A DNA stretch of 64,000 nucleotides from Conchocele bisecta (GCA_029237695.1 CM055266.1:120704569-120768568); one strand, 5' to 3'. Counted from the stretch's first letter, positions 32,914-43,908 are shown. Notes: generated from the letters alone by a model not told the origin. Numbers and translations: made by a program.

Positions 32914-32959
32914 TTTTGTGTTTTATGTTATAGAAATGTATCTTAAATAGAAATAAAAA
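32914..32959. promoter_or_regulatory. Divergent AT-rich promoter region (OB-like / integrase)
   Basis: 46 bp between the two divergent ATGs, with TTGTGTTTTATGTTATAG and AAATAGAAATAAAAAATGG. Function is inferred from layout. Confidence 0.4.
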
Positions 32960-33860
32960 ATGGAGAAAATGTATTACAGTCCTAAAGGATTTTGGAAAGG
33001 TTTAACAGCTGTTAAGAAATTAGCAAAAGCAGCTAAAGTTAGTGATAAAGAAGCATTGAATTTCTTAAAGAAACAAGCGGTATGGCAGATTTATTTACCT
33101 GCACCAAAGAAAATAGTGAGGCCAAAGTTTGATGTTTCTAACAAGAATGAAGTTAGCGGATTTATTATTCCTACCACATGACACTGTTGATCGAAAAACA
33201 TATAAGTATGCATTGACTGTTGTTGATATTGCTAGTAGATATAAAGAGGCAGAACCACTGACTTCAAAGGACAGCAAGGAAGTTGCTAAAGCTTTTGAAA
33301 ATATTTATAAAACAAAACTAACATATCCAAAATTATTACAAGTAGATCCAGGTAGAGAATTTATGGGTGCTGTTACACAGTTCATGGATAAACATAATGT
33401 AAATATAAGACGCGGTAGAAGAGAAATTCATAGAGACCAAGCCATTGTTGAAAGATTTAACAGGACACTAGCTGAAAGATTGTTTGGTTATCAGTATGCT
33501 AAGGAGTTGGACAATCCTCATAAACGAAATAGGGAATGGGTTAAGAGGCTACCAGCGGTAATCACTGCAATAAATTCGGAGACGAAAAAACCCTCTCCAA
33601 TTGAAATTAAAACATTAAAAGACGACCCTATATGTCCTACTGTAAACTTAAGATATTTATACCAACCTGGAGAACAAGAAGGTGGAGGCAGACGTAGAGC
33701 TACTGACCCGATATGGAGTGTTGATATTCACAAGATTGATTATCATTTTATTACCCAAGGTATAAGAGTGTATTATTTGAAGGCGCCGGCACCAAAGAGA
33801 GGCTTTGTAAAGGAAGAGCTTCTTATTGTTCCGGCTGATACCCAAACGCGTATGTCATGA
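32960..33860 (+). pseudogene. Retroviral-type integrase (DDE), one frameshift near the N-terminus
   Basis: It inserts the transposon by strand transfer and recognises the TIRs. The N-terminal piece (32,960-33,181) reads MEKMYYSPKGFWKGLTAVKK and VWQIYLPAPKKI. A shift near 33,155 joins it to the frame open to TGA at 33,860. The catalytic triad is visible: Asp in ADLLFLPHDTV, Asp in LLQVDPGREFMG, and Glu in RDQAIVERFNRTLAER. Flanking family residues are all present (YALTVVDIASRYKEAEPLTS). The C-terminus (RATDPIWSVDIHKIDYHF ... KEELLIVPADTQ) matches the chromo/SH3-like tail found in Polinton integrases. The last 38 nt overlap the convergent polymerase gene. With the shift corrected the length is about 298 residues, normal for the family. 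The catalytic core is intact. Confidence 0.9.
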
Positions 33861-36800
33861 TTCCATCGGGTGCAATGTATCGTTTTGTGTCGAGTGGTGA
33901 GAGTGTTGTTTTGTTCATTGTTAGTCCGTATATTTTATGGTGTATGGAGCGTAGCATATTCATGTTATGAGTGTATGTTTTCTTGTTGAAAAGTGCATCT
34001 TTGTAATTTTCAAAGTTTATTTGTTTTTGATTACATTTATTTTTTTACTCCCTTTGCTTTCTTGATGAGTTGTTCGTCTGCTCGTAATATAGAGTATAGC
34101 TTAGGCCGTAGACCAATATATTCTGCTATTGAAGTGCCAACACATTCATCTTTCATTTTGCCTATTACTTTTTTGTTTGTTTCATCATAAAGTGGATGGT
34201 CTTTTGGATAATCAGAGAAGTCATATTCATCTTTCATCTTAGACATATCTTTGTATACATCTTCTGTTTTGATGTCAACTAATAAACTGTCGGTGTCTGT
34301 ATACAACAAGGTGCAATTTTCATTATACTTCTTTTTCAGTTTGTTATAGTACCAGTCGTACATTAGATGTTTTGATAAGTCTAAGACAGACATGCCAACA
34401 TAGATTGGCTTGTTTAGCGTTAGTTTAGTTTTGTTTACATGTATAGCAGATAATTCATCTGAGAATTTGACACATCTATTGAAATTAGGTTTAGCTATGA
34501 TTTTTCTTAGTCTTTCGTTTTCGGTTCCATCTGTTCTTACTAGTTTGATATCTGATCTTTTTCGTAGGTTCTCCATAGTTTTTCCGAATACAGCATTGTT
34601 CATTAGTTTATAGAAATCTTTTTCAAATGCAGACTTTGCTTTTTTACGTAATTCGGTGTTTAGACGAATGTATGGTTCCATCCATGGTTTTTCATTGAAT
34701 TCTAAGGCTCGATGTACTTTAGTGAGTTTTAGGCCAAGAGATATGTACAACTGTAGATTTCTGTAGTGTAATACATATTTCTTTTTGTTGTTTAGATTTG
34801 GGACAAGTTTCTCTATGTTTATCATATTGCTATTGTTAAGAAGTTTGATATTCTGATAACCATTCTTTTTTTACTGCTAGTTTCTCAGGTGCAAGTGGAT
34901 AATCGTTGTGTAGTTTATGTAGGCTTTTTGGGTATTCTAGGTCTACTTCAAGGATTAAACCTTTGCCTGGTTTTGGTTGAGCAACTGTGTTTCTACTGTT
35001 TAAGGGTTTCCACTTGAAACCGGAGTACGGTAAAGGTTGACTCATTGCCCATCCGTATAGGTTATTTGCGTCGTAATACATGATGTGATTGTTTTCTTCA
35101 GTTGGATTGTAATCAGCTACAAGAGGATTGTTTGCTTTTGCATGTCTTTTGGATACCATACTTATACCTCCACGCATACCTTTTTCTATGAATAAATGCA
35201 TATCAATATCTGTTAGTAGTTCTAGGTTTATTTGAGTGTGTTTTAGTAATGCATCCCATGATAGACCTGGAGCTGTATAGTAGTGTAATGGGTCAAGTTT
35301 GTATGCATTTATACATGTTTTCTAAATGTTTGGAATACATCAGCAAGTAGAACAACATCAGTTTTAAGGTAATAAATCATGATAATCTCCAAGGGTTTTA
35401 CAGTTGAACTCTTTCCATACCTTTTGTGCGTGTTCATAGTCTTTTTGATTGATACTTTCATCTGTAAGACTGCTGTAAAATGTATCTATAGGTGGTAATT
35501 GTGTTTCATTGAATCTTTCTTTGTTGTTCATATATTCATAAGGGTAAACTCCTTTACGTAAAAGTAGATTTGTTTTATTGTTGAAGACATTGTTGGTGAT
35601 TTTGAAATCTGATTTATCTGTTGCATCTACTAACTTTTCAAGTGATGAAGACATGAATTGGAAACTATCTAAGAACTTGAGTTGTCCAATGCTAAACGAG
35701 ATGTACTTTTCAGCGTTGGTTGGAATACAAGTTATGTTGCGGTTAGCTGTGTGTATTTTTTGCATTATAAGATGACTATCATATCCTTTTAGGTTGTGGA
35801 ATACTACAGGGATTTTTAGTTGTGCCTGGTTTTATTTTGAGTTTTAGGTTGCAGTTTTTGTGTGCGGCGCCTCTGTATTTACCTGTGAAATGGCAGTGGT
35901 CTCTTACTTTTGTATTGTTTAGTTCTGTTTCACATATCCAACAATGGGTTGCACTTTCATATCTTTGGTGTTTTGTTCTGTCATTGTTATTTGAGTTGGA
36001 TTGGTAAAAGTGTTGTTGATGTTGCTTGTTTCACATTTCAAATGGTTTAAGAATGTTTCAACTACATCTTCACCTCTGTATATTACTGGTTTTTCTGCTT
36101 TGCCATCATACCGCACAACTTGATATCCAAAACCACAAGCTTCATGTTCACTTGTTATTTCTGATTTGTCACCAGCAGGTTTGTTTTCAGGGGTTATTAT
36201 GCTTTCAAAGTCCGCATAGATTACATATGGAACTGGTAGTTGGTTTTGATGGTTTTTGAATTTTATATGGTTTTTATCTTTTGAGGGCATTTCTATTTTT
36301 GTTGCAGTTTTGTTGATGCCTTCACAATCTTCTTTATGCTTGAGTAGTAAGTCTTCTTGTGAGAATCCGTATAGGCAACGTTCACAGAAGTATGTTTTGT
36401 TTTTGTGTTTGTTTTGATCTACGAGTAGTCTGTTTAGGTTTTTAATCCAACAATAATGATATTGCGTTTCTTTCTTTGGTTCTTCACCTTCTTCATCAAC
36501 TTCATCGTCTTGAGATATTAATAGTAAATTAATTCTATTCAATTCTGTTGGTTGATCTGATATGTAATATGGGAATATGCTTATTTTCTCTGTCTTTTTG
36601 GTTATTGTGTATCCATAAACATTTATTGCAAGATTGTTTTGTTTTTCCACTTTTGGTATTTGGGTTATGGGGGTTGGAAAATCGATCTCCTTCAAGTTCA
36701 AATTGTCTTTATATTTTGTGTAACTGTAAATATTATTAAGGTTACTTTTTGCGGGGTATATAGCGGATGTCAGAGCCCATCTCAAACATTCATTATCATT

Positions 36801-37558
36801 ATTCTTTACATTGATTATTGCTTTTTTATTTATCAATGGTTTTGGTAAAGGAATATATGAAGAGCCTTTGAGTGGTTCATATTTTGCAATGTTTAAGTAC
36901 AGTTTAATACAGTGTTCGATCTCTAGGCCTGATGCTGTATTTGTAAATTTTTCAATCCAAGTTTGCAGATAAGAAGTTTGATTATTATAAAATTCAACTA
37001 CTTTAGATCCATCAAGAACAGCACTTTGTTCTCCATGGGCTTGTCCGATGACATACTTTCTTTCTCCGCCGTTTTCATCTTTGAAGAATTTTAAAGAAAT
37101 GCCAATTGAAAACTTTATTCCATTGTATTCTTTTATATCTTGATTGATTTGTTTTATTATAGCAGATTGATTTTCATCGAATAGAACAGAAGGATCTTTA
37201 TATTTCTTTGCATTGATTTCATATGACTTGAAATAAGCACACAATGGCTTGTCAATCAATTTTAATTCTGGAGTTTTATTTTTTCCACGATTTATTGATC
37301 GGGGGGCTGGAATTGGTTTTACACGATTTATTGATCGTGGGGCTGGAATTGGTTTTTCAATCTTTGTTTGGTTAAGTTTCTCTTTCCTTCTTTGCTTCTT
37401 TTTTCTACGTCTTTCCCTACGGTTTTCTTCCACAGATGGTTTAGTCTCGGCTTTGGTCTCTGAAGATTTCAAAGCTCAACCATCTTTCGCAATTGCTCAT
37501 CATTAATAACTCTATCACGATAGAGTTTCAGAATATCTTGTACATCTGTAGCACTCAT
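33823..37558 (-). pseudogene. Protein-primed family B DNA polymerase, about eight frameshifts
   Basis: It is about 1,240 codons long. An ATG at 37,558 (MSATDVQDILKLYRDRVI) shifts near 37,473 into 35,919-37,472, a basic proline-containing N-terminus with a duplicated PIPAPRSINR. That piece then has a CERCLYGF...HKEDC zinc-like site and the exonuclease I motif VIYADFESI. After shifts near 35,945 and 35,815 come CWICETELN...HCHFTGKYRGAAHKNC and the 35,364-35,765 piece with FSIGQLKFLDSFQFM. Further shifts near 35,375 and 35,317 lead to 34,836-35,201 with polymerase motif A, YYDANNLYGWAMSQPLP. After a shift near 34,850, 34,037-34,825 has motif B, KLMNNAVFGKTMEN, and motif C, LLYTDTDSLLVD. One or two shifts near 34,030 lead to the C-terminus (DALFNKKTYTHNMNMLRSIH), ending at TAA 33,823. 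All catalytic motifs are preserved, but the frame is unusable. It converges on the integrase with an overlap. Confidence 0.9.
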
Positions 37559-37625
37559 TTCTTTTTAATCTTTGGTTTATTATAATATATATCTTTTATT
37601 TAATAGAAAAATTATTGTATATATA
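37559..37625. promoter_or_regulatory. Divergent AT-rich promoter region (polymerase / zinc protein)
   Basis: 67 bp between divergent starts, dominated by TATAATATATATCTTTTATT and TTGTATATATAATGC. It is the longest of the four divergent gaps. Promoter role inferred. Confidence 0.4.
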
Positions 37626-37919
37626 ATGCAAAAAATGGAAGAAATAAACATAAACATGTGCCAATACAAAAATATCCATTCAGATAAACCATGCACGATA
37701 AAATCAGTGAAAAACTCAATATACTGTGCAACTCATAATTTTAGAGTAAAAAAGAATACCCCCTTGAAACCATGCCTAGTGTGTGGAAAGGGTACTTGTG
37801 CTATGTACCAAGTGTGTGGCAAATGTGGAGCAAATAGTGTTTGGGCCTTAAAGAGATATAATAAAATAGAGAAACCATTCAGGCAAGAGTCTGTCAGACT
37901 TAGGAGGATTGTGATATAG
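37626..37919 (+). CDS. Cys/His-rich zinc-binding-like small protein ending in the right TIR (97 aa)
   Basis: The ATG at 37,626 is chosen because TATATAATG precedes MQKMEEININMCQYKN. An upstream in-frame start at 37,572 would add a tail of unlikely composition. Cysteine and histidine spacing suggests two metal sites: C-x10-C-x10-C-x2-H (MCQY...KPCTI...YCATH), then C-x2-C-x4-C-x5-C-x2-C (PCLVCGKGTCAMYQVCGKCG). A basic C-terminus follows (ALKRYNKIEK). Small proteins of this kind sit near the polymerase end of other Polintons; the function is unknown, perhaps a regulator or DNA-binding protein. The last four codons and the stop lie inside the right TIR (from 37,908). It is intact. Confidence 0.68.
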   Translation: MQKMEEININMCQYKNIHSDKPCTIKSVKNSIYCATHNFRVKKNTPLKPCLVCGKGTCAMYQVCGKCGANSVWALKRYNKIEKPFRQESVRLRRIVI

Positions 37920-38196
37920 CGGTTTCGTGGTTCATTGTACATATTTGGCTTAAAATTATAGTTTTCGTACAAAACACCATATAGTCTTGTACAGCAAGCA
38001 TTGTTTTGATAAATTCCTAATCTCAAGGGCTGAGAAGTTTACAATTGAGATTATATTGTAAGATTTTCATATAAAAGTACAAAAATACCAAACTATATAG
38101 TAGTTTTGTACTTTTGTATATTTAAACTTCTCAGCTCATGGTCTGAGAACGATACAATATAGATTATATCGCTGGCGCCTCATAATCTATATATAT
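37908..38196 (-). repeat. Polinton right terminal inverted repeat
   Basis: 289 bp, the inverted copy of 23,527-23,816. The two differences are one A/G substitution in the TATTGT(A/G)TCG context and one missing A in the GACTATAT(A)GGTG context. Beyond 37,908 the two ends share nothing. Confidence 0.95.
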
Positions 38197-38271
38197 ATTC
38201 AGTATAATAATTTGCTCCATCAACGTGTGATATTAAAGTATACTGTGCAGTTTTGGTGAAATCGGCTATTG
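38197..38271. mobile_element. Right part of the MITE broken by the Polinton
   Basis: It begins with the second ATTCA copy and continues GTATAATAATTTGCTCCAT to TTTTGGTGAAATCGGCTATT, the right end of the CAAAGTATACTTT family. It completes the left half at 23,301-23,526. Confidence 0.72.
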
Positions 38272-38789
38272 GTGTGTTGAATATATCAGAGGCTAATGGA
38301 GATAAACAATGTGCTCAAGTTAGCCGATAGCCTTCACAATGTATAACCAGGGTGGTGGTTGGGGGTGGACTGTCTTAATAGTGTATTTGTCCTTACCGGA
38401 ATTCACACCTCTGGCCAAATCATCTTTTGTCAATAAAACTGTTCTTGAGCTCAAAATTGAAAACTTTTATTTGTCGAGGCTGAGCTGTGGGCCAATCAAA
38501 CTGCACAATTTCCAAATTGAATTTGGAGGATAATGCTTGATGGCCAAGTGAATATTCAACTTCAATACCTGAGGCAATGTGATCAATCTCTAGTCAAGGC
38601 AGAAATAAATACTTTTGTAGTAGTTCCATTCTGCTGGCCTTTCACAGGAGACTTTAAATGGAGGTCCTGTGTCTATATCACCTGGGGTGTTGCTTGGATA
38701 TTAAACCCTACCACCTCGCTTCCATCCTTGCTGGGACTCGTACCTGGGACCAAGTTGTGTTAAGGACACCTGGAGCTGTATTAATTAAC
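38272..38789. other. PHTF intron, no gene
   Basis: The phrase GTGCTCAAGTTAGCCGATAG (38,312-38,331) looks like a decayed copy of part of the 22,949-23,200 exon (codons for VLKLAES), followed by TATAACCAGGGTGGTGG. Otherwise unremarkable; the SINE-like phrase CTGGGACTCGTACCTGG occurs near 38,730. Confidence 0.4.
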
Positions 38790-39026
38790 CCTTAGACCGC
38801 TATCTTATTTTTTGTCTTCTGTCGTCTGCTGTTTATTTTCCATTTTTATCATCAAAAACATGCTTTGACAGCACTTTAGAATAATTTACAACATGCTTTG
38901 ACAGCACTTCAGAATCATTTCCAATATTGGAAATGATTCTGAAGTGATGTCAAACCATGTTTTTATTGAGAAATAAGGCAATATATAAAAGCAACCGCAG
39001 ACGACAATTGTGAGTAGCGGTCTAAG
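38790..39026. mobile_element. PiggyBac-like MITE, copy 2
   Basis: TTAA at 38,786-38,789, then CCCTTAGACCGC. The right arm ends AGCGGTCTAAG with the terminal bases and the TTAA lost. The interior palindrome has TTTCCAATATTGGAAATG at its centre. Confidence 0.65.
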
Positions 39027-39130
39027 ATATCTTGACAATATTTTTAGAGTACATGCAGAATTATATTATATTTTTGCAAATAGCAATATTTCTTTTACAG
39101 TATCATAATTATTGAACTGCCATTTTACAG

Positions 39131-39283
39131 GAGCTGGAAAGTCCATTCAAGATCTCTGGAATATCAGCGAATCCATTTGTGCTGAATGTCACAAAAGTGG
39201 TCGTCCTATCAGCATTCTCTGCAGTGCTTACTGAGCTGCTTGGGTTTAAACTCAAGCTCTACAAGATCAAGCTGAAGGCTTAG
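39131..39283 (+). CDS. PHTF: PHTF terminal exon
   Basis: The acceptor is CCATTTTACAG. It has 50 codons and TAG. It encodes ELESPFKISGISANPF, then the hydrophobic VVVLSAFSAVLTELLGF, then the basic end KLKLYKIKLKA. The block (E/D)L(E/D)SPF..(L/I)(S/G)G(I/L)S.NP and the final membrane segment are the known C-terminus of PHTF1/2. The phase joins exactly to the exon ending at 23,200. The transcript must therefore splice across 15.9 kb containing the Polinton. Confidence 0.92.
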   Translation, partial: ELESPFKISGISANPFVLNVTKVVVLSAFSAVLTELLGFKLKLYKIKLKA

Positions 39284-40348
39284 TGACCGTATAGACCATG
39301 TTTTTAGACCATCTTATGAATACATTACCGAACTTGGAAAATCTGTGGATTTTCCAAGTTCTGTAACCTATTTATAACGATGGTCTAGTGGCTGTGTTTG
39401 GATACAGTTTCACAAAACAATGGACTATCATTTGTATGGTAGTCACGCACTAGTGTTAGACATGTAGTGTTTTTCATTGTTTTGTCCCATCCCTATATAA
39501 TAGGTGCAAAACAAATACTTTTTTTGTTATTTATAGAGTTAAGTTAATCATGAAACTATAAATAATTATCAGTATTGTTGGTCAAAGATCCAACCCTTGT
39601 AAGGCCACATTTTAGTCCAGGTAACTAACTGGATTAACCCTTAGACCACTACTCACAACAATTGTCGTCTGCTGTCGCTTTTATATCTTGTCTTATTCCT
39701 CAATAAAAACATGGTTTGACAGAACTTCAGAATCATTTCCAATGGAAATGATTCTGAAGTGCTGTCAAAGCATGTTGTAAATTATTCTAAAGTGCTGTCA
39801 AAGCATGTTTGTGATGATAAAAATGGAAAATAGAACATAAACAGCAGACGAGAACAAAATTAAGATAGCGGGTTAAAAGGGTTAAAAAGAAACGTTTATA
39901 TTGCAAACTGTTGTTTCTGTCGCAAAATTTATCTGCAGTTAACACTTCCGCAAAAGTATTATATAAATATCAAATGAAATAAATTTACCATTGCTGTTAC
40001 AGTTTAACCTGTATTTTATTTTAGAATGCAATCGATATAGGCTTTATATACATTGCCTATGGCCAGATGTCAATATTTGGAACTTTTAAAATATAGTGAA
40101 ATTCGAATGCTGGTTATGCCCAGATCTGGTGTGTTAAAAGTTATTTTTTTGTGTTAACCCTTTCATCCCACATACCACAAAGCTAATAATGTACAAATGT
40201 AGATCCAGATGAGCCGACTTCTAACGAGCCGTCTCCTCAGGATCTGCTGTATTTGTCAGTAGTTTTCTATTTACATTTTCACAGCATGGAATCGTCCAAA
40301 AATTAGCATGGAAAAACCAATGTTGAATATTTCGGAGTGAAAGGGTTT
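39284..40348. repeat. PHTF 3' flank / probable 3' UTR with piggyBac-like MITE
   Basis: A short hairpin (about 39,332-39,362, arms GAACTTGGAAAATC) follows the stop codon. A full piggyBac-like MITE lies at 39,638-39,881 with TTAA on both sides. AATAAA at 39,978-39,983 is a possible poly(A) signal, weakly supported. Nothing else is recognised up to 40,348. Confidence 0.45.
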
Positions 40349-40550
40349 CAGAGCTCCAGTTAAGGTGCGTAATTTGATCAACTTTAGGGAGACTTTCGTT
40401 ATTTCTTCGCGAAAATTAGCAAGTTGGGAGTGCTTTAGAATCGTCTCGATGAGACGATTCTAAAGCAATCCCAACTTGCCAATTTTCGTGAAGAAATAAG
40501 AAAAATACCCGGAAAAGTTGGTCCAATTACGCACCTTAACTGGAGCTCTG
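40349..40550. mobile_element. CAG(G/A/C)GCTCCAG MITE, copy 2 (202 bp)
   Basis: Ends CAGAGCTCCAGTTAAGGTGC and GCACCTTAACTGGAGCTCTG; flanked by GGTTT on both sides. The whole element folds back; the centre is TTTAGAATCGTCTCGATGAG and its complement. Confidence 0.7.
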
Positions 40551-40699
40551 GGTTTATTATATTGCTTAGCATCATGCTGTATGTTGTGTCTGTATTTTGT
40601 CGTGTTTGTTTACCATCGTCCCAAATTTTATTGTGCCCCACACCCATAGTGTATAAACCCTCGACGTATATATTATCACAAATTGCATCAGTCTTCATG

Positions 40700-41078
40700 C
40701 AGGGCTCCAGATAAGGAATTTAGTAATTGAGTATTTTCACTCCATCATTTCTGTCAGAAGCAATTGGGTATGTCAAAATTTTAATTCGGTAAAATAAAAT
40801 CCGACTACTGTTTACACATCAACAGACTGCAATTATTGAATAGTTTGCTTCGAAATGAAAACGTGCTTTGGCATTTCATCTAATGAAATACCAAGATGTG
40901 TTTTCATGGAAAATAAGAACAATATGCTATACTTGTGGTCTGTTTATTGTTTTCTGCAGTATGATAAAGGTACCACAAAATTGTTATTGCTTTTTGATAC
41001 TCCCTACTTCTGAATTCATTTGTTTTTGGCAATTTTAATTGGATATTTAAGCAAATACGCAGCTTATCTAGAGCTCTG
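40700..41078. mobile_element. CAG(G/A/C)GCTCCAG MITE, copy 3
   Basis: It starts CAGGGCTCCAGATAAGG, ends CTTATCTAGAGCTCTG, and is flanked by TTCATG on both sides (40,694-40,699 and 41,079-41,084). The body is nearly collinear with the copy at 21,717-22,109, but the central hairpin is partly deleted. Confidence 0.72.
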
Positions 41079-41742
41079 TTCATGTGAAGTATTTATCAGT
41101 TCCAGCATTGGACATTGACACTGTCACTGCAGTTTGTTTCTAACTGAACTTTTTATTGTATATCCATACTGTTGGTTAGTTTAGAAGTAAGACGAATGGA
41201 TAGTATTTGTATTTGAAAATGCGTGTTACATTTCATTGCCAATTAAAGATAGTATTTGTATTTGAGAATGCATGTTACATTTCATTGCCAATTAAAGGTA
41301 GTATTGCATCCGTCTATGATAACAGGTTAACCATATTTCAGGGACGCTAAACTATTTAACCTATTCGTAAATTACTGTATTGTATTGTATTGCATGATAG
41401 TAGTAGGAGATAGTATTGTGTTTTCAGTCCTACTGTTGTGATAGTTCTACCCACTTGTTGTGATATCCTAACATAGAAACTATTTAGGGAGTAACAGTAT
41501 ATTATGACTGGCCTGGTGCTGATATTACTTTCATTTATCGCCGTCACTGTTTTTCGCCAATATTCATTTTGAAAAAAAAAATTACGCAAATAACAAGTTG
41601 AAACAAAATTCACAGCTCATGAATTGCACATGTGCTCTGAATCTTTGGTCAATTTTCGAAATCATTAACGGCTGTTGTTTTATTTTTTTTCCGTCTTTGT
41701 AAATAAAAACATTATTTAACAGTACTTTAGAATCATGTTTTT
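41079..41742. other. Gene-free stretch
   Basis: A ~62-bp direct duplication around TTACATTTCATTGCCAATTA occurs at about 41,200-41,300. From roughly 41,650 the sequence is a degraded left part of a piggyBac-like MITE (AAAAACATTATTTAACAGTA). Confidence 0.45.
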
Positions 41743-43908
41743 AGCTCACCTGAGCAAAGCTCATGTGAGCTATTGTTATGGCAAAGTGTCCGTCGTCCGT
41801 CCGTGAACATTTTCAATCATCTTCTTCTCCCGAACTGCTGAGTCGATATTGGTTAAACTTCACAGGGATGATATATGGGTGATGCCATTTCAGATTTGTT
41901 AAAATGGAGGTCATCGACAATCCAAGATGGCCGCCATGGAAAAGTAGGTCAAATTCTTAAAAAATCTTCTTCTCACGAACCGCCAGGCCGATTTCGACGA
42001 TACTTGGTATGAATGATCGATAGTTAGCGCTGTTTCAGATTTGTTCATATGGTGGCCCGTGGGTCAAAAATGGGCGTCGCCCGAGGGGTCAAATAGGGGT
42101 CAAATTTTATTTTTAACCGAATATAGTCATGTAATATATCAAATCGAAGGTATTGACGAGACAATCACTCTGGAACATTTTTTTTGTCTAAATCATATGA
42201 TTACGTCATCCAAGATGGCCACCGATAGTTCAAATGGTCATTCTTTTACTAAAGATTTCAAACGTCTTTTTCTTGTAAACTGCTTGGCCGATATTGGCCA
42301 AACTTAACTGTAATGGTCTGTGGTTGAAGCCTGTTAATTTTTGTTAAAATGGAGGTCATCACCAAATCCAAGATGGCCGCCGTTGAGAAGTAGGTCAAAT
42401 TCTTAAAAAAGTTTTGTCACGAACCGCCAGGCCGATTTCGACGATACTGGGTATGAATGATCGATAGTTAGCGCTGTTTCAGATTTGTTCATATGGTGGC
42501 CCCTGGGTCAAAAATGGGCGTCGCCCGAGGGGTCAAATAGGGGTAAATTTTATTTTTAACCGAATATAGTCATATAATATATCAAATCGAAGGTATTCAA
42601 CTGTAATGGTCTGTGGGTGAAGCCTGTTCATTTTTGTTAAAATGGAGGTCATCACCAAATCCAAGATGGCCGCCGTTGAGAAGTAGGTCAAATTGTCAAA
42701 AAAATCTTCTCACAAACCTCCAGGCCGATATCGACGAAACTTGGTAAGAATGATTGATAGTTACTGCTGTTTCAGATTTGTTCATATGGTGGCCCCTGGG
42801 TCAAAAATGGGTGTGGCCCGAGGGGTCAAATGGGGGTCAAATTTTATTTTTAACAGAATATGGCCATATAGTATATCGGATCGAATATATATAGTATATC
42901 GGATCGAATGTATCGATGAGACGATCACTCTACAGCATGTTTTGTCTAAATCAGATGATTTTGTCATCCAAGATGGCCACCGAAAGGTAAAAAAGTTGTT
43001 CTTTTACTAAAGATTTCAAACGTATTCTTCTTGTGAACTGCTTGGCCGATATTGGCCAAACTTAACTGTAATGGTCTGTGGGTGAAGCCTGTGGGGTCAT
43101 CACCAAATCCAAGATGTCCGCCGTTGAAAAGTAGGTCAAATTGTCCAAAAAATCTTCTCACAAACCTCCAGGCTCATTTCGACGAAACTTGGTGTGAATG
43201 ATTGATATTTAACGCTGTTTCAGATTTGTTCATATGGTGGCACCTGGGTCAAAAATGGGCGTGGCCCGAGGGGTCAACTAGGGATCAAATTATATTTTTG
43301 ACCGAATATGGTCACATAATATATCCAATCCAAGGTATCGACGAGACGATGACTCTGGAGCATGTTTTGCCAAAATCAGATGATTACGTCATCCAAGATG
43401 GCCACCGACAGGTCAAAAGGTTGTTCTTTTACTAAAGATTTCAAAGGACTTCTTCTTGTGAACTGCTTGGCCGATATTGACCAAACTTAACTGAAATGGT
43501 TTGTTGGTGAAGCCTGTTCATTTTTGTCAAAATGGAGGTCATCACCAAATCCAAGATGTCCGCTGTTGAAAAGTAGGTCAAATTGTCAAAAAATCTTCTT
43601 TGTATGAATGATCGATAGTTAACGCTGATTCAGAATTGTTCATATGGTGGCCTCTGGGTCAAAAATGGTCATGGCCCGAGGGGTCAAATAGGGGTCAAAT
43701 TTTATTTTTGACCGAATATGGTCATTTTATATATCAAATCGAATTTATAGCAGTAAATCACATGCACATTCGCAATATATGTTAGATCAGAAGGTACCAA
43801 CAAATTCTGTGGAACATTTGAAGTTGTAAGTGAAGAGTCTTTGTGAAATCAAGATGACCACTATGGAGGCTTTTAGGTGAGCGATACAGGCCCATTTGGG
43901 CCTCTTGT
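41743..43908 (+). repeat. AGCTCACCTGAGC element, copy 3, inserted in a piggyBac-like MITE
   Basis: Head AGCTCACCTGAGCAAAGCTC, end GGCCCATTTGGGCCTCTTG. ATCCAAGATGGCCGCC-type phrases recur near 41,919, 42,366, 42,660, 43,105 and 43,546, plus further half-units. Both flanks (AGTACTTTAGAATCATG before; GGTAAAAATGGAAATTAAAA and AACAGCAGACGACAAAATTT after) belong to the piggyBac-like family. The element therefore split an older MITE. It is a diverged subfamily relative to copies 1 and 2. Confidence 0.68.

Larger units (their letters stand above)
23527..38196 (+). mobile_element. Polinton (Maverick) virus-like DNA transposon, 14.67 kb
   Basis: Terminal inverted repeats of 290 and 289 bp enclose a gene set found together only in Polintons: protein-primed family B polymerase, retroviral-type integrase, FtsK/HerA-type packaging ATPase, double-jelly-roll major capsid protein and penton-like protein, plus conserved unknowns. 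ATTCA flanks both ends (23,522-23,526 and 38,197-38,201). Polintons normally make 6-bp duplications; the sixth base here is ambiguous. Alternatively, the ends could be AG...CT (23,535 and 38,188) with ATATAT duplicated. No protease gene is visible. Base composition is much more AT-rich than the PHTF exons. About twenty frameshifts make this copy non-autonomous. Confidence 0.93.

Noticed and set aside
23527..38196. Reading the element as an integrated adenovirus, virophage or retrovirus
   Set aside because: The protein-primed polymerase plus retroviral-type integrase within long TIRs and a short target duplication is the Polinton combination. There is no reverse transcriptase or LTR, and no virophage-type primase-helicase.
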